From: Nymphaea colorata
Taxonomy: Eukaryota; Streptophyta; Magnoliopsida; Nymphaeales; Nymphaeaceae
Length of the DNA: 60,000 bases
Reading direction: 5' to 3'
Assembly (NCBI RefSeq): GCF_008831285.2
Contig: NC_045140.1
Span: 1,965,528-2,025,527, forward strand
Positions within the stretch are counted from its first letter, which is position 1; each line of letters begins with the position of its first letter. A program made the translations under genes and the position numbers. Positions 40,301 through 54,640 of the stretch are shown here, in pieces. Below the pieces are notes generated by a model that saw only the letters and a program-made list of their open reading frames with translations, was not told where the DNA came from and ran no database searches.

Positions 40301-43300
40301 TGTTTTGCTTTGTGTGCCGTAACTTGCTTGAGGAATACTTCTCCATAAGGCGATATTCTCTCTAGATTCTTCTTTTCCATAAGGTCATATCCTCTCTATC
40401 TTATTATCGTAGTTTTTATTGGAAGATTAATGCCCTTCTAAGAGCCTTCTTCAGAATGATGATAAAGTTTTTGCATATTAGGACTAGAAAATTATTTTAA
40501 AACATATAAACCTCATTTCAACATGGCCCAGCTTAGGGGTAACTTAAGAACTAAATAAACCTTAAATTAATTAAGTTTCAACCATGTATTTGACAAGCTT
40601 GGGAGTTCTTTATTGTGAATAATTTTGTTTATAATTTGAAAAAAGTCTGATCATGTATGATTTATTAACTGTCATTATATTGTCAAAGGAGATGGGAGTT
40701 TGATTTTGTGATGGATCCATGTACTTTGTTAAGATTGTTAATTTGTTACATTGTGGTTTAAGATATATGCTGAACCTTTTACAATTGGGAATTAAATAAT
40801 AGCAAAGAGGAACACCTTTTCTTCAAAGATTAATGAAAGGAGTTTTCTTATGTATCGATCCATTTAAATTTGAATCAGGCAGGTATCAGACGGATTGTTT
40901 GACCCGTGCCCATGTAGCCTTGGGCCTAGCCGGGCCTAGGCTGGAGGATTTTTTCTTCAGGACCCGTAAGGTCTAGCATTCCTTTACAGGTTGTGGGTTG
41001 ACCTGTTCCGGCCCAGTGACTAGCCCCAGTCAAAGTACAAATATTGTCAAATCTTGATCTGTTTGGATTTAGCTGCTTGACTTAGGTGAATCATTTTATA
41101 TAACTTCAAATAAATATATTTTTCCAGCTGGACAAAAAAAAATCATCATTAAAAATAAAAATAGAATTTTTCGAAAGGTTTTTGAAAAGAACAACAAATA
41201 AGTTTATCTTCCAAGAAACATTTATCCAAAAATGAAGTTTAAACTTGTTTCTTCTTTTCTTATTTTTCATGCTCTGTCATTATAGAGAGAGAGAGAAAAC
41301 CGATAAAATGAGAATATATATCAAAATTTGAGGACAAGAAGTCCCCTAATACAAAAAAAATTGGGGACAAGAAGTCTTCTAGTTACAGTAACAAACCACA
41401 AAAAAGAAGCAACGAAAAAAATATACAATATAACTCATAAAAAAACGAAATAAGAGGAGTGAGAAGAGAGTGGAAGGACGAAACGACACCATCACCCAAC
41501 CACAGAATGAGGACGCTGCCGCAGCCGAATGACAAAATGAACATCTCACTACACAAGCCGAGCGACAGACTCCGGCAAAGAGAGAGAGAGAGAGATGTTA
41601 AATATTTGAATTTTTCAAATTAGAGGAATTGAAATCAGCTGGCTTCTACATGTCGCCGGATAACAAATATTTAAAAACTTTTGCTAACACTATGGCACAG
41701 TAGCACTAGCAACAGTTTATTGTATAGCAACGGTTTATAGTGCATTTAAGCAGGGCGTTTAAATATTTAACCATCCAGCAATATCCTTCAGCTGGCAGAT
41801 TTCAATATTCCTCTGGAATTATATAAGATTTGGTGTTGTCAAACCATACCGAGCAACCCTCGTCCCTAATAAAATAGAAAAGTCACTTCCTCACATCCAG
41901 TTGGCTTCTCGCTTCATACTACTTCTATGTATCTCATTGGTCATTTTCCAAACATTTGGTTGCCGGCATCTCCTTCATGTGCCTTTCTATATCCTTTTGT
42001 TCGCTGGTAGCTATGATCAAATTCCCCAAAAACCAGAGAGATCAAAATGCATCGTCGTTGGATGGGGCTTATCTTGATTTTATCCAATGTTGGTCTGACC
42101 CACCAAAAAATCACACACCAATTATTAGAAATCGAAAAGAGAATGGGAGGAAAAAATGAACATCGCTTTGAGATTGTGATTTGTACATGCCACTTCGAGG
42201 CTAGGCCGTTCGAAGAAAGGAGTCTGGATGCATTATCCGGTGATCAGAAGTCAGATCTACGTGATGATTCTCAAAGTACTTACTTGGATCAGGGTCAAGT
42301 TTGGATCCAACACACCAACTTCACTTCTCTTTACATCGAAAGAGTCTTACACCCTGTTTGGCAGAGTGAATACAAAGCCTACCTTTGCTTGGAATCCAAG
42401 GTTCCATGAGGCATCAAATTGTCCCGTGCTAGCTACCAAAACCATATATAATTCTATTCAACAGACCCTTCAATAACAATAAAAAGATGTTGCTTAAAAA
42501 TGGAACAAGGAAGAATGCAACCCCCAAAGAGAAAACCAAGAAACTGGGATGAATTCATGTACCAGATCCAGACTTGGTCTGCACTATTCACTACTTTATT
42601 CCAACTCGTTACCAAAAAGTGGGTCTGGTTTAGATCAACCCCCTTGTACAACCCACTTTCCCCATGGTGGTGGTTCAGGATCCAAATTCAGAACCACTTG
42701 GACCCAACTGGGTCCAGCCTGTATACAACCTTAGGAACTAAATGATTTTGGTGCGCAAGCCACTTTTGTTTCTAGCTGTAGATATGATGTTGCAGCTGCA
42801 CATTGAAAAATTTCTTTCATATCTTAGTCTGTTATTAAATATTATTATTATGGTTGCTCTTGACTTTAGAATATTATGTGGACCATAATGAAGTACACAT
42901 GCAAAAGAAGGGCAAAGCATGTGGTGTCATGTGGCACTGCTCCCACACCCATACAGACATACATTTAATGGGTTGTCAGTTCATGTTGCCATGGCGCTCT
43001 TTCTCTCCCTCCCTCACTTTTATGCTTCAAATTCAAACCACAGGGCCAACGGGCACAGTACTTTGTACCTATCTAATCTAATGTTGAGGGATTCCTGCTG
43101 CCTGTTTGCCAAACACCAGCATTGGGGATCTCAATATGGAGTACAGGATTGCTTCCTCCTTTTTTTCCTCTTCTTTTTTAGATAAAATTTCACCTAGAGA
43201 CTTGTCTTTCATCATTGATCCTAGATACAGCTTTTTTCATGAATTCCCTGCGCAAAACGAGTTTCTCTGTCTAGTTTCAAATACAAGACGCCTAATTGAG

Positions 43301-43460
43301 CTAAAATATTTTTAAATGTCAAAGAAATATCGGCACTGTGAAAGCTAACATGCATGTCAGTTTCAGACTACTTACTTACCAAATAGAAGATAAACCAACA
43401 TTGCTATTTGAAGCTTTTTGTGGTGTAATCATAAGCTTTGATTCAAGATTATTGAAAAGT
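40301..43460. other. Intergenic DNA, no gene supported
   Basis: Contains a 'gggcctagccgggcctaggc' palindromic fragment at 40925-40945, possibly from a hAT-type MITE with GGGCC-rich body, and a short GA run at 41578-41595. The best open frame (42047-42409, 120 codons) has no recognisable domain and no codon or splice support. Confidence 0.35.
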
Positions 43461-43462
43461 AT

Positions 43463-43616
43463 GGATCGTTTGATAACGGCAACAGTAATATATTGCTCCA
43501 TATATCTGCCCTAAATTATTGCAGTGTAATCAACATAGTGTTTTATTAATCTGCATCAATCTTTGGGATAGATACATGTAAATGTATGTTACTGTTCTCA
43601 TTGCCTAACGACCCCC
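43463..43616. mobile_element. Foldback MITE with GGNTCGTTTG-type termini
   Basis: About 154 bp. The left end 'ggatcgtttgataacggcaa' and right end, inverted, 'gggggtcgttaggcaatgag' share TCGTT-G--AA-GG-AACAGTAA over about 28 bp. No coding frame. The target duplication is not clear. Confidence 0.6.
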
Positions 43617-44631
43617 ATAGTGCCGTTAAGTGTAAACAGTTTACTCATGTCCATTCATTACTTCAAATCATCAAGAGTATACATTTAACCTTGTTCATTC
43701 ATTACTTTAAAACTGTGATCTATATCAAGCATGTTTCTGCATGACCACATGTCCACTTCATTTATGCCATCGCTGGTCCACAGCCTGGGAATTTTCAGAA
43801 AAAGAATACAGAGTTTAAAAATCATAATATTATAATCTGCGGATAACACCACCAACATATGTGTACCACAAATGCGTAGTGTTGTATAATTTCCAGCTAA
43901 AAAAATATCTATAACTAGTCAGTGCTAGATACTTAGTAGCAGTAGTGGTGAACTTGACCTCAGCAGAGATTACATAGCAAAAAACACCTGATAACAATGC
44001 CCATAGGCATGAGAAGCCAAGGCTCCTCCTTCCACCTCCAGGGACAAGGGTTCCTTCTATGGACTTGAATGGGTAGTGATACACTTGGTGCCGTGCATCC
44101 ATCATTTCCAGTGCATGAAACTAATAACCACGGGAATCAAACTGACAACTAGACTTTCACCACTACTCCATGCCCTTTGATGCTGAACGCACCTGATACA
44201 AAGGAGTATAAAGAATACTATATTCTGCTGTTATGCCACAACAGTATGAGATGGTTATGAAATTGGACCTCCTGTCTAGCCTGGGCCCAGCCTGTTAATT
44301 AGAATCTGACCTGAATTTAGTTAGCCCATCCATTTAAACATGCTGCACCAACAAGTATTGTTTGTGTTGACCCCCTCACCTGCCATTGTCTTTGAAGAGG
44401 AGAAAGGAAGCGTGACAATGAGATGTAGATCAGAAATTTGTCCTTGAACCTGCACTCTACCACTTGGAATTGACAGGGCCGGCCCCATTGATCATCAACT
44501 TAATTAATGGCACATTCTACATGGATTCAATAAGGTTATTGATCATCAACTAAGATTTGGAATAAAATTGAATTTGGTATTCCGGTAGGACGAGTTTGCT
44601 TAGGTATGTAGCATCACTATAACAACTTTAA
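43617..44631. other. Intergenic DNA, no gene seen
   Basis: No coding signal. The segment at 44030-44170 has phrases such as 'accacgggaatcaaactgac' that resemble a dispersed short repeat, not assigned. Confidence 0.3.
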
Positions 44632-44796
44632 AGAGTCGTTTGGCAAATGGAACACTATGTTAGTGTTCCATAGATCTACCTTAAAAATTAGAGCTAATTC
44701 ATAGACATATAGTTTTAGTGTTCAATGAATCTACTTCAATTTTTGTGTTACATTCATGAAACACTCATAGTGTGTTCCAACTGCCAAACAACCTCC
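44632..44796. mobile_element. Foldback MITE with GTCGTTTGGCAAATGG-type termini
   Basis: About 165 bp with inverted ends 'gtcgtttggcaaatggaaca' and, on the other strand, 'gttgtttggcagttggaaca'. The arms extend through 'ctatg' for about 27 bp. The interior 'tgaatctacttcaattttt' recurs near 4490 and in related form at 45960-46010. No coding frame. Same general type as 43463-43616. Confidence 0.7.
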
Positions 44797-46360
<1,564 letters not shown>

Positions 46361-46512
46361 GATGAACAAGAACTAGTTTGCTTGGCCTTATAGTGACATT
46401 CTTAATCTCAAGATCTTCTTCAATACCATTAGGTAGCACCCTTCAACAATCAAATTAAGTACGTGGTTCATGTATAACATGCTTCCAACCTATCACTTAG
46501 TATATTAATAAA

Positions 46513-46673
46513 GAGAGAGAGAGGAATTAATTGATGTTGAACTTAACCATAAAATTGCCTTTTATATATATATATATATATGGAGAGAGAGAGAGAGAGA
46601 AAAAAAAAGAGGTTTAAACATTTTTTTAATGATAGGAATCAATTGAGGTTGAACCTAAGCATAAAATCGCCTC
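46513..46673. repeat. Tandem duplication with microsatellites between the copies
   Basis: A unit 'gaattaattgatgttgaact' plus 'taaccataaaattgcc' (46522-46558) is followed by AT and GA repeats (46562-46600). It then recurs as 'gaatcaattgaggttgaacc' plus 'taagcataaaatcgcc' (46636-46671). A GA run also precedes the first copy, so the duplicated unit probably included the microsatellite. Confidence 0.8.
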
Positions 46674-46994
46674 CTCCTAACGCTAGATTTTCAGTGCCGA
46701 CTGCGCCTCGTCTCGTGTGGCCATGTTCAGATCTTGTGGGACCCACCAATATCTCCTGACCCTCGTTTGTCCTGCCCTTCCAGATTCCCTGATTTAGAAT
46801 TTATTAATATAACAAACCCCCAAAAGAAAACTGAGAATTTTGTTTTGCTTCTCATCATTCGTACGCGGACGCTCATTATTTTATTCTTAGCAGACATCAA
46901 ATCTAGCACCACAGTCTTTGTTATTTCTAAAGCGCAAGCAATTCCTATGTCATCGCCTACAATGAGTCGTACTCTCAATGTAAAACTTTTTACC

Positions 46995-47217
46995 CTAAAC
47001 CGGTGAATCGGTTTCAATAACTTTGACGTATCGGCTTTTAACGTCTAACCGATTTTATAATAACGAGTCGAGTTGAGTATAAACGAGTCGATTTCTAAAA
47101 CTCGAACTCGACTCGTTTATTGTTTTGAGTATGGTTGTAAGCTCAAACTCGACTCGAGCCAAGTTTTTTCGAGTGAATTCGAGTCGTGCCCGAGTTAGCT
47201 CTACTTGTTGTTGTGCA
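46995..47217. mobile_element. hAT-type MITE relic with GAGTCGAG body
   Basis: The right end 'gttgtgcagcccta' near 47213 reads inverted as TAGGGCTGCACAAC, a hAT-like terminus. The body is rich in 'aactcgactcgagcc' units. The left terminus is not recognisable. Confidence 0.45.
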
Positions 47218-48303
47218 GCCCTAATTCATAGGTTAGAAATGATTATATGGCCCCTACTTCGTAAATGCAAGGTTCTTTCTCTTTGAGTGGTGTAAAGCTG
47301 ATCAGATTGCTGTGAAATTCTGGTCGTCAGTTTGATTTTTATTCTATACCACAAATGGTAGATACACAATACTTAAGTTGATGCGTGTTTCGATCCCCAC
47401 ATAATTAAGAAGCAGACTTAGACTTCGAGAGTAGGGGAAAATGAAGATGAGCTTTGATATGCTTATAAGTAGGGAATAACACAAAAATCATCCTCCTCAC
47501 ATTTTGGCAACAATTTTTAATAGTGATCCAATGTTTATAAACCATCTCATTCAATCAGAGAAATCGAAAATGCAAGCTTCGTTTTGTAGATATTGCAGTG
47601 AAAAGGTCATTCCAAGTGAAAATTTCTCCGAGTCAACTGAAATTGTAGAATTGACGTATGAAGCCAAATGGGAAGCAAAGGGAAGCATGAATTTAGGGTC
47701 TCCAAACCATAAAGTTGCAAAAAAGACGGTGGCCTTAAAATGAGACCCGGATTGGACTAATTGAATGAGATCTTCCAAGCATATTTATAGAACTTTGAAT
47801 TTTATGTACCTATATATGTCCAATTTATATGGGACCCGCTTTTTTTCTCGTGTGAGTTTGATGAGGGATGAGTCAAAGATCTTCATACTATGCCAACATG
47901 AGATATTTTTTGCTTTCTAAGACTTTATATAAAATGGCATCTTTACATTTCATGTAACACAAAATGAGATCTTAATTTCTCGTGTATGTTTTGATGGCAC
48001 GTCCAGTTTGATGACTAAGTCACAGATTTTTGTATTATAGATAAATTATAGTCACAGAAATTGTTTTTCAAAAGAAAAAACTGTTTTATAATTCAAAAAT
48101 AGGTCAGCTGTATAAAACTGCAAAAAAAAAAACCTCCAAATGTGTTTTCTTCAAGTTTTGGGGGCTTTTTGGCATTTTCTATTTTCATTTGTAGGAACAT
48201 ACTTTTCAATTTTTTTTTAATTTGCTGGCATCATTATTAGAAAAACAATTTTGTCGTATTATATTCGAAAAAAAGAAAAACCCTACCCTGTCCCTTCCCC
48301 ATG

Positions 48304-48307
<4 letters not shown>
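47218..48307. other. Intergenic DNA, no gene seen
   Basis: Mostly AT-rich. The short frames 47504-47743 (plus) and 47551-47778 (minus) overlap and neither resembles a known protein. Confidence 0.3.

Positions 48308-48344
<37 letters not shown>
48308..48344. repeat. (CT)n microsatellite
   Basis: Pure CT run of about 37 bases. Confidence 0.92.
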
Positions 48345-48345
<1 letters not shown>

Positions 48346-48739
48346 GACCAAGACAATAGGCGAATCCCTTGACAATCTCTTCCAATTTTAAATGTTAGCA
48401 GATCTTTTGAAATGTTACTTTAATTAGCAGCAAACCAGTTTTGACCAGCAGTACTTGTCCTCCGAATTAAATATCACGGAATTATATTCACCCCGAAACT
48501 TTGTTTCTCAGCTTCATACCAATTCACTTCATATATAATAAAAGCAAGATCAGTCATCTCAGAAGAGATCAACGATTCTTACCTCGAAGTACGCCGGCAA
48601 GTTATTCAAGGTGAAATTTATTAACTCGAATGCAACTTGCTTTTATGCACAACACAATAAAAAGCTCATTTATTCGTCTCACTGGTAGAAGCGAAATAAC
48701 GTGCCAGAATTTATCATCTAGAGATAAAGTGTTCGTTCA

Positions 48740-49217
48740 CTTCAACGTAGGGATGAACAACGATCGTTAAAGCTCGGCCCGTCAATGATTCAAGCCGACT
48801 CATTTGCATAATGAGTCGAGCTCGTGTTCATTAATCGACTCGTTTAATAATCGAGTTGAGTTCGAGCTCAACACATAACTGCCGAGTCGAGCTTGAGCCT
48901 TAATCGAGTTTGTTATTCAAACGAGTTTGTCGAGCCTTAATCGAGTCGAGCTCGAACTCAACACGTAACGATGAATATCAATTCTATTCAAACGAGTTTG
49001 ACGAGCCTTAATTGCGTGTAACGATAATTATCAATTCTATTCAAACGAGTTTGTCGAGCCTTAATCGAGTCGAGCTCGAACTCAACACGTAAATGTGGAG
49101 TCGAGTTCGAGCTGCTTCCGTCAAGCTGTTCTCGAGCTCGTGGTTTCATTAGTCAAGTCAAGCTCAAGCTGACTGAACTTAGGCTCGACTCGGCTCGTAT
49201 TTACCCCTACTTCAACC
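48740..49217. mobile_element. hAT-type MITE of 462 bp (48748-49209) with 8-bp target duplication
   Basis: The flanks CTTCAACG (48740-48747) and CTTCAACC (49210-49217) agree at seven of eight positions. The termini are 'tagggatgaac' and, inverted, 'taggggtaaat'. The body contains tandem units of about 70 bp carrying 'gagctcgaactcaacacgta' and 'caattctattcaaacgagtt'. Its reverse complement is the same subfamily as 14129-14527. No coding frame. Confidence 0.78.
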
Positions 49218-50111
49218 AATCATGATTAATTTTTTTATGTACGGGGTTAACCAGCTATGCTATGTCTCGAAAGAAAGAAAGAAAGAAGTTATTAGAACAC
49301 ATGCACATGCATGTATAATGTGACTACAATTGAAATCTTTTATGACGCTTTCAATATATAGACATGGCCTGACCCTACACCTGGCAAATACCAATTTGTT
49401 CATAAAAGTTATTAAACATCGGGGAAACATGAAAAAGTTGCACATGGTTTGGTCTCCATGGACGTCATTATCTTGCTACAGTAAGTTGAAGATGTACACT
49501 TAAAAGGGTTTCACTGTCTTCTCCGATAAAGTTCAGGCTAGGTTCTCTTTTAACTTCACCTGTAAATTTTTTCGGAGAGAGAGAGAGAGAGAGAGAGAGA
49601 TTGTGCAATTTTAGTAGAAGTAGCCAAAAAAGATGTTAAAACTTTTGAAAATATTAGAAAAAGTTAAAAATTTGTCATTTTAGTATAGATGCATGCCAAA
49701 TAAGATATTTCTAGCCTAACTTCATATGTATGAAAATTGGCCCTTATCTTATTAGGTAGTAAAAAAAAACTTGACCTAACTTTTAATATTATTGTGCAAC
49801 CTTTTTCTAAGTCTAATTGATGGAACAAAGAAATTTGTCTAAGTGTTTTGGATGGACCTGCAAGTTGTAGAATGCCTGACGTTCAATGCTTGTGGTCAAT
49901 TGATAGGGGTCGGCCCAACCCTACCATCCACATGAATTAAAATAAAGGAAGAGATCTTCTCCAGTCCATTTGAGCAGCTGTTTCTTTCAAACTGTTTGGT
50001 GAGAAAGGGAGTCTCTTTCTAGTTGGAAAATATTTCCCCTTCTTTTCTTTTCTTTTTTTTCAGAAAAAGTAGACTGCTTGATCTTTTGAGAAAAAAGATA
50101 ATTTTGATGTG
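49218..50111. other. Intergenic DNA, no gene seen
   Basis: Contains a GA microsatellite at 49575-49601 and otherwise AT-rich sequence without coding signal. Confidence 0.35.
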
Positions 50112-50280
50112 TGGTGGCGGAGGCAAGATTTTTAGGCTGACGGGCACTTTGAGTTGCCGACTTCGGTCTGATGTGGGCATCTCATGTGACTGAAACTAGG
50201 TCTAGCTTCATTGCAATAGGATTTTTAAAGAACTGATGTGGGCCGCCGCCTACACCAGCTATGCTGTAGCTCCGCTAATG
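50112..50280 (+). mobile_element. Tip100-like (hAT) non-autonomous element, subfamily A
   Basis: 169 bp from 'tggtggcggaggcaag' to 'tagctccgctaatg'. The interior matches 13902-14072 (inverted) and 16815-16962 (direct), including 'ggtctgatgtgggcatctca'. No coding frame. Best-preserved copy of this subfamily in the window. Confidence 0.65.
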
Positions 50281-50489
50281 TGGGACTCACATTGGTGTTC
50301 CATGAACGGACCATTTTTCATACACGAGTATGTGGTTCTTTTGTTCTCCAAGGAAAAAATAATTACAAAAACTGACTTTCTTTCTTGGACTTTTGAAGCA
50401 AACAGTATTCTCACACATGAAAATTTTTCTTTTCTTCTACAAATTAGAAATTGAAGCATCAAAGTGAATCATAGATGGCACAAAATCTC

Positions 50490-50608
<119 letters not shown>

Positions 50609-51641
50609 TCTTAACCGCAATCACTTCACTTCCACATTGAGTTAAACAAGTCATGCTAACTCTCCTTTCCATTAAATGCAATACCATATGTAGTCAAATA
50701 AGATAAAAATTGACTGGTTCGTTTGAGTTGTCTTGAAAAGGAATATCTTTCTTTTAGATAGAAAACATTTCTAGATAATGAACTGAATCACGTTCTATAG
50801 CCGGTGGAAATATGTCAAATTAAATATTCGGGACAATTTGACGTCCATTCATTCCCAAGCGTGCATTCATTAAATACTGGGTCCAGCTTGAACTAAATTT
50901 AGTCATTGGCTCAAACAAGGAAAACCCAATCATCATTCATCACTAATCGTTTAAATTCAATTGAAAAAACAACTCAATTGACATTTAATACGCTGTTCTC
51001 ATAATTGGCCTCATGGTTTTATTGGGCACCAAATTAGGAAAATATTAGCTGTAAGGTCTATGGTATAGACTGCGACACTAAGTTGACGATACATTGTCTC
51101 TACCTAAAGTCCGAGGCAAAGGGAAGGAAAGAGGCTTCGGCTCCGAACCAGATAGCTGTAGCTCACTTGGCTCACTTGAATACATGAGCTGAAAGAACAA
51201 ATATTTGTTAATTTTTCAACAAAATGAATATTTAACAAGTAAATCCGAGATGAAGCGTGTCTCGGATCGTTGTTCTGATTAGAAAATGGAAACCGATACT
51301 GAAAGTATGAACCGAGTCGAGTTGGAGCGATTTCGGTGCGATGATGATAGATTGGGGTCGCCGACGATTGAGTGTGACTACGCCGAAAGTTGACTGGTCT
51401 GCACCCTTCGAGACGACAAGCCGGAAGGGCGTTTTGGTCATTTCACTCTCTGGTCAAACTTGGCTTGTTGATGCCGCCGAATAAGTTTCAAATAAAAAAA
51501 TTAAAAAAAAAAAAAGAGAGAGGACGGAAGAGTTGTAGGGCCGGACCCAGCGCGAGGGCATGTAGGTAATTTCGGATTTCTCTCAGAGGACGAAAATGCC
51601 CCTACTTCTGAGGCGCCGTAAACGGCGGAGCCGGACCCCCT

Positions 51642-51681
51642 CACGTGAGGCCTCGCTGAGTCCCGGCATGGAGAGCACGTG
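51642..51681. promoter_or_regulatory. Pair of CACGTG G-boxes
   Basis: Perfect palindromic CACGTG at 51642-51647 and 51676-51681, in a GC-rich island, with a third at 52664-52669. G-boxes bind plant bZIP and bHLH factors. Their link to the U-box gene, about 2 to 4 kb downstream, is only positional. Confidence 0.4.
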
Positions 51682-52920
51682 ATTCAGGCGGGCTCCGCAC
51701 TCCAAGAGCAACAGGGGAAGCGAAGGGTATTTTCGGCCATCTGCGGCAACGATCCTGGGATAGTTATAGATAGAAGGATCCAAATCCATAAAGTGATGGG
51801 ATCTTATATCTTTTTTTTCATCTGATATTGGATCTAAACCCGAACCCGATTAGTTGGATGTGATAATGAAATTCATCTTTGGGTTAATAAACTAGATATG
51901 AATTTGTTGTTTAGCTCTTTATCCAAATTTGAGTTCAAAGTCCAAAATTGAAGTCCTGTCTGTGTCTGTCTCCAAACCAGATTACATTAAAGTTGATACT
52001 AGTTTTAAGCCGAATTCATATATGTACCCTTTCTATCTTCTTATATGCATATAGATTTGTATATGAGTCCTTTCACCTTTTGCAGAGTATGCACTTGTGG
52101 GATTAAAATGTAGATGGGATTAAAATGTAGATTATCTCGTTAAGAGAAGTTACAAAATGTTGGTTGATTTAGAACCAAGTCTGGGACTAACTCTACCTCC
52201 CTTGGCTCATGTAGTGGCTTTGGTGGTAGTTCGTAGGAAGTAAAGCCACTCCCATTTTCCCTGCTCGTAAGGTCTATGGCTATTTTGGGATGTAGGTGGT
52301 TTTACGGTACACTTTTCAACTTAAGTGTCGCAACTAAGGATGTATCGTTAACACAACACTCAAGCCAACCAACTATACTACGTTCCTCAACAAATTAGTG
52401 ATGTGGGCGAGCCTCGTACCTACAACAACAGTGAGGCTGGTGGTTTTGACCAATTCTTTATAAGTTTGTTACCTTCAATTAAATAAATGTTGTATGCATA
52501 TTATATTATGGAGTTGACATAGGACATGTTCAAAATGCTTGTGCTACAAGTAAAGTGAAACGAAGACTTCTCCACTTATTTCCTAAATCAAGTAGTTTGT
52601 ACTTCACTCCTTGAAGCTTAGAGCTAAATTTTTTCCACTATTGGCGTCGAGAACAGTGTGCATCACGTGATAATGACGTGCACGGATTTGGTTTCTCTTT
52701 AGTTTAATTTCGTTGACCTGAGCTCATTAGTGCAGTAAAAGTGAGCGTTGGAGGAAAGTGAGATGATGATCAATAAGCAAGCGAAAGATTTCCAAGAACA
52801 CTATGATAGAACAATGTGCTACGTTTTATTGATATGGTAAAAGATCCATCGTAAAATTCTTGGTCTATTGATCTGATCTTAAGTTAAAGGCTGTTTCTTC
52901 TTAGTTCAAAGTTATGATCC

Positions 52921-53013
52921 ACACTTGAAATCCTTATTTTAGTCATGAAATCCTCAAGATTTTACACTTGAAATCCTTATTTTAGTTTTTAGTTATGAAA
53001 TCCTCAAGATTTT
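52921..53013. repeat. Tandem dimer, period 43 bp
   Basis: 'acacttgaaatccttatttt' plus 'ag..tcatgaaatcctcaag' at 52921-52963 is repeated at 52964-53013. The second copy carries an extra 'tttttag'. Confidence 0.88.
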
Positions 53014-53579
53014 ACATCAGCGGTAATCAAACACCCCTAGAAATCTAAAATCTTTATTTTTACAAAGTAGTGAAATCTTGTATTTATATAAGATCGGAGG
53101 CTATCAAACACACCCCAAATGTTTTTACATATCTCTTCTGCTTTTTTTTTCGTTTTCTTTGTTTAAATTCGAGAGTTCTACCTAAGCCAAATCTTTGCTC
53201 CCCGGGTTGGAGATTCTAAAATTCTAAACCGATCCGCGTCGTTGACAAATCAGACGTTCATTCACCACAAAATGGGCTTCGGATTGTGTCTTTCGGATTC
53301 GGATCCAAAGTCTTTGAATTAGGAGTGACGGCCGCGATGTTGAACCGGCAAAAGATGCAACCTGAATGGCCACGGATTTGGATCCTTTGATTTAAAGATT
53401 CGAGACCCGGCGTCTCAACCTACAAAGCGCGTGGACCCGATAGCTTGATCGGCAACATGGCCCGTTACGGAAGGGCAGTTTAGTGAAATAATCGTACAAT
53501 GTTGTCATTCGATTGACACGTATTATTATTCCCTAATTTTCGAGAGAAAAGGCTAAGAATTTCTTTAAGATGTATTTTA

Positions 53580-53625
53580 TTCCTTCGCTTTCTCTCTCTC
53601 TCTGCTCAACTTCTTGGCCTCCGTG

Positions 53626-53661
<36 letters not shown>

Positions 53662-54640
53662 GGTTTCTGATTGTGAGCTCCCTTCAATCTTTCCTCAGTG
53701 TACCAAAATTTTAGCTTCCTTACGAATTTTCGTTTGAGTTGGGGGGAACCCATAAGCCAGTCGGGTACCATTTCCTATCCTTGAACTTGGGTGGTCTTCT
53801 GATTAGTATAGCTTCATCCTAGTGGTCCTTAGTCGGTTTTTCTTCGACAGATTTCATTTCTGTTTTGTTGGTTTAAAGGAGAACTCTGTCTTTGATGGGT
53901 ATGGAGAAAGTTTGAATTTTATAACTGTTCTTTTATGAAGAGCGGGATCTGTTTTTGGAAGGAACATTCTTCTTCTCTAGCTTTGTGGTGCTGTTTGGAT
54001 CCTTCCTCATTCCTTTCTTGCGAGAAGAGGGAAACTTGAATTAGCTATGGTGTTTGACTGTTTTCCCGTCTACTCATATAATCTTCCGTTTTTTTTTTCT
54101 CGATTTTTTGGGCAAACATGATATAATTTGAGCTATTACTGGGTGTTTGTCGTCACTATTAAATGGGTAGTCTAGGAATCGTTTTAGTGTCGCTTTAAGT
54201 GGTTCTGGAATGTGCTCTCTGTGATCTGTTGAGAGATTCAAGTAATGGTTTTGCGTAACTCGCTTTGTTTCTTTTCCTGTTATTGGTGTTGGCCGTGGAT
54301 TGGGTTAGTCCTTATCTCTTTTTTTTTTTTCCCATGTTAGTTAATTAATGCAGATTTCTTAATTCGAACGGAAGATCATAATTGTATGTAGGGGTGTTGT
54401 TTTCGGCATCCTTCTTTGGATCAATGCTTTTCTTCCCCTCACTTGCCTTTAAACTTCTCTGGCTGACTTTTCTCTATTTTGCCTGTTGCGGTATTTTTTG
54501 TGTAATTCTAAATGCTTCATTAATGTGGTTTTTTTGGTTTGGTAGATCGACGCCTGAAGGTTCAATCAAGCGCACAAAGTGTGATTTATCGGTCGATCTT
54601 TGTGGAGTTTCTGCTACAAAGGATGTCTGCTTGTGACTTT
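53580..54640 (+). other. Probable 5' leader of the U-box gene with leader intron(s)
   Basis: A CT-repeat leader at 53589-53656, typical of plant 5' UTRs, lies about 2 kb before the first coding exon. A less T-rich block at 54546-54640, after 'tttggtag', could be a second non-coding exon. The first coding exon at 55528 is preceded by an acceptor (gggtttagcag), so at least one leader intron is likely. Exact exon ends could not be fixed. Confidence 0.4.
53628..53656. repeat. (CT)n microsatellite in the U-box gene leader
   Basis: Pure CT run of about 29 bases, with a shorter CT run just upstream at 53589-53601. Confidence 0.85.

Larger units (their letters stand above)
50609..53560. other. Intergenic DNA upstream of the U-box gene
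   Basis: No gene supported. 51230-51790 is GC-richer than its surroundings and has two minus-strand frames (51232-51441, 51583-51789) that resemble nothing. 51800-52030 carries decayed 'gatattggatctaaacccga' phrases like the GGATTCGGAT-type MITE. The rest is AT-rich. Confidence 0.35.

Noticed and set aside
42047-42409. 120-codon open frame
   Set aside because: No recognisable domain, overlapped by other frames of similar length, no splice or composition support. Treated as chance.
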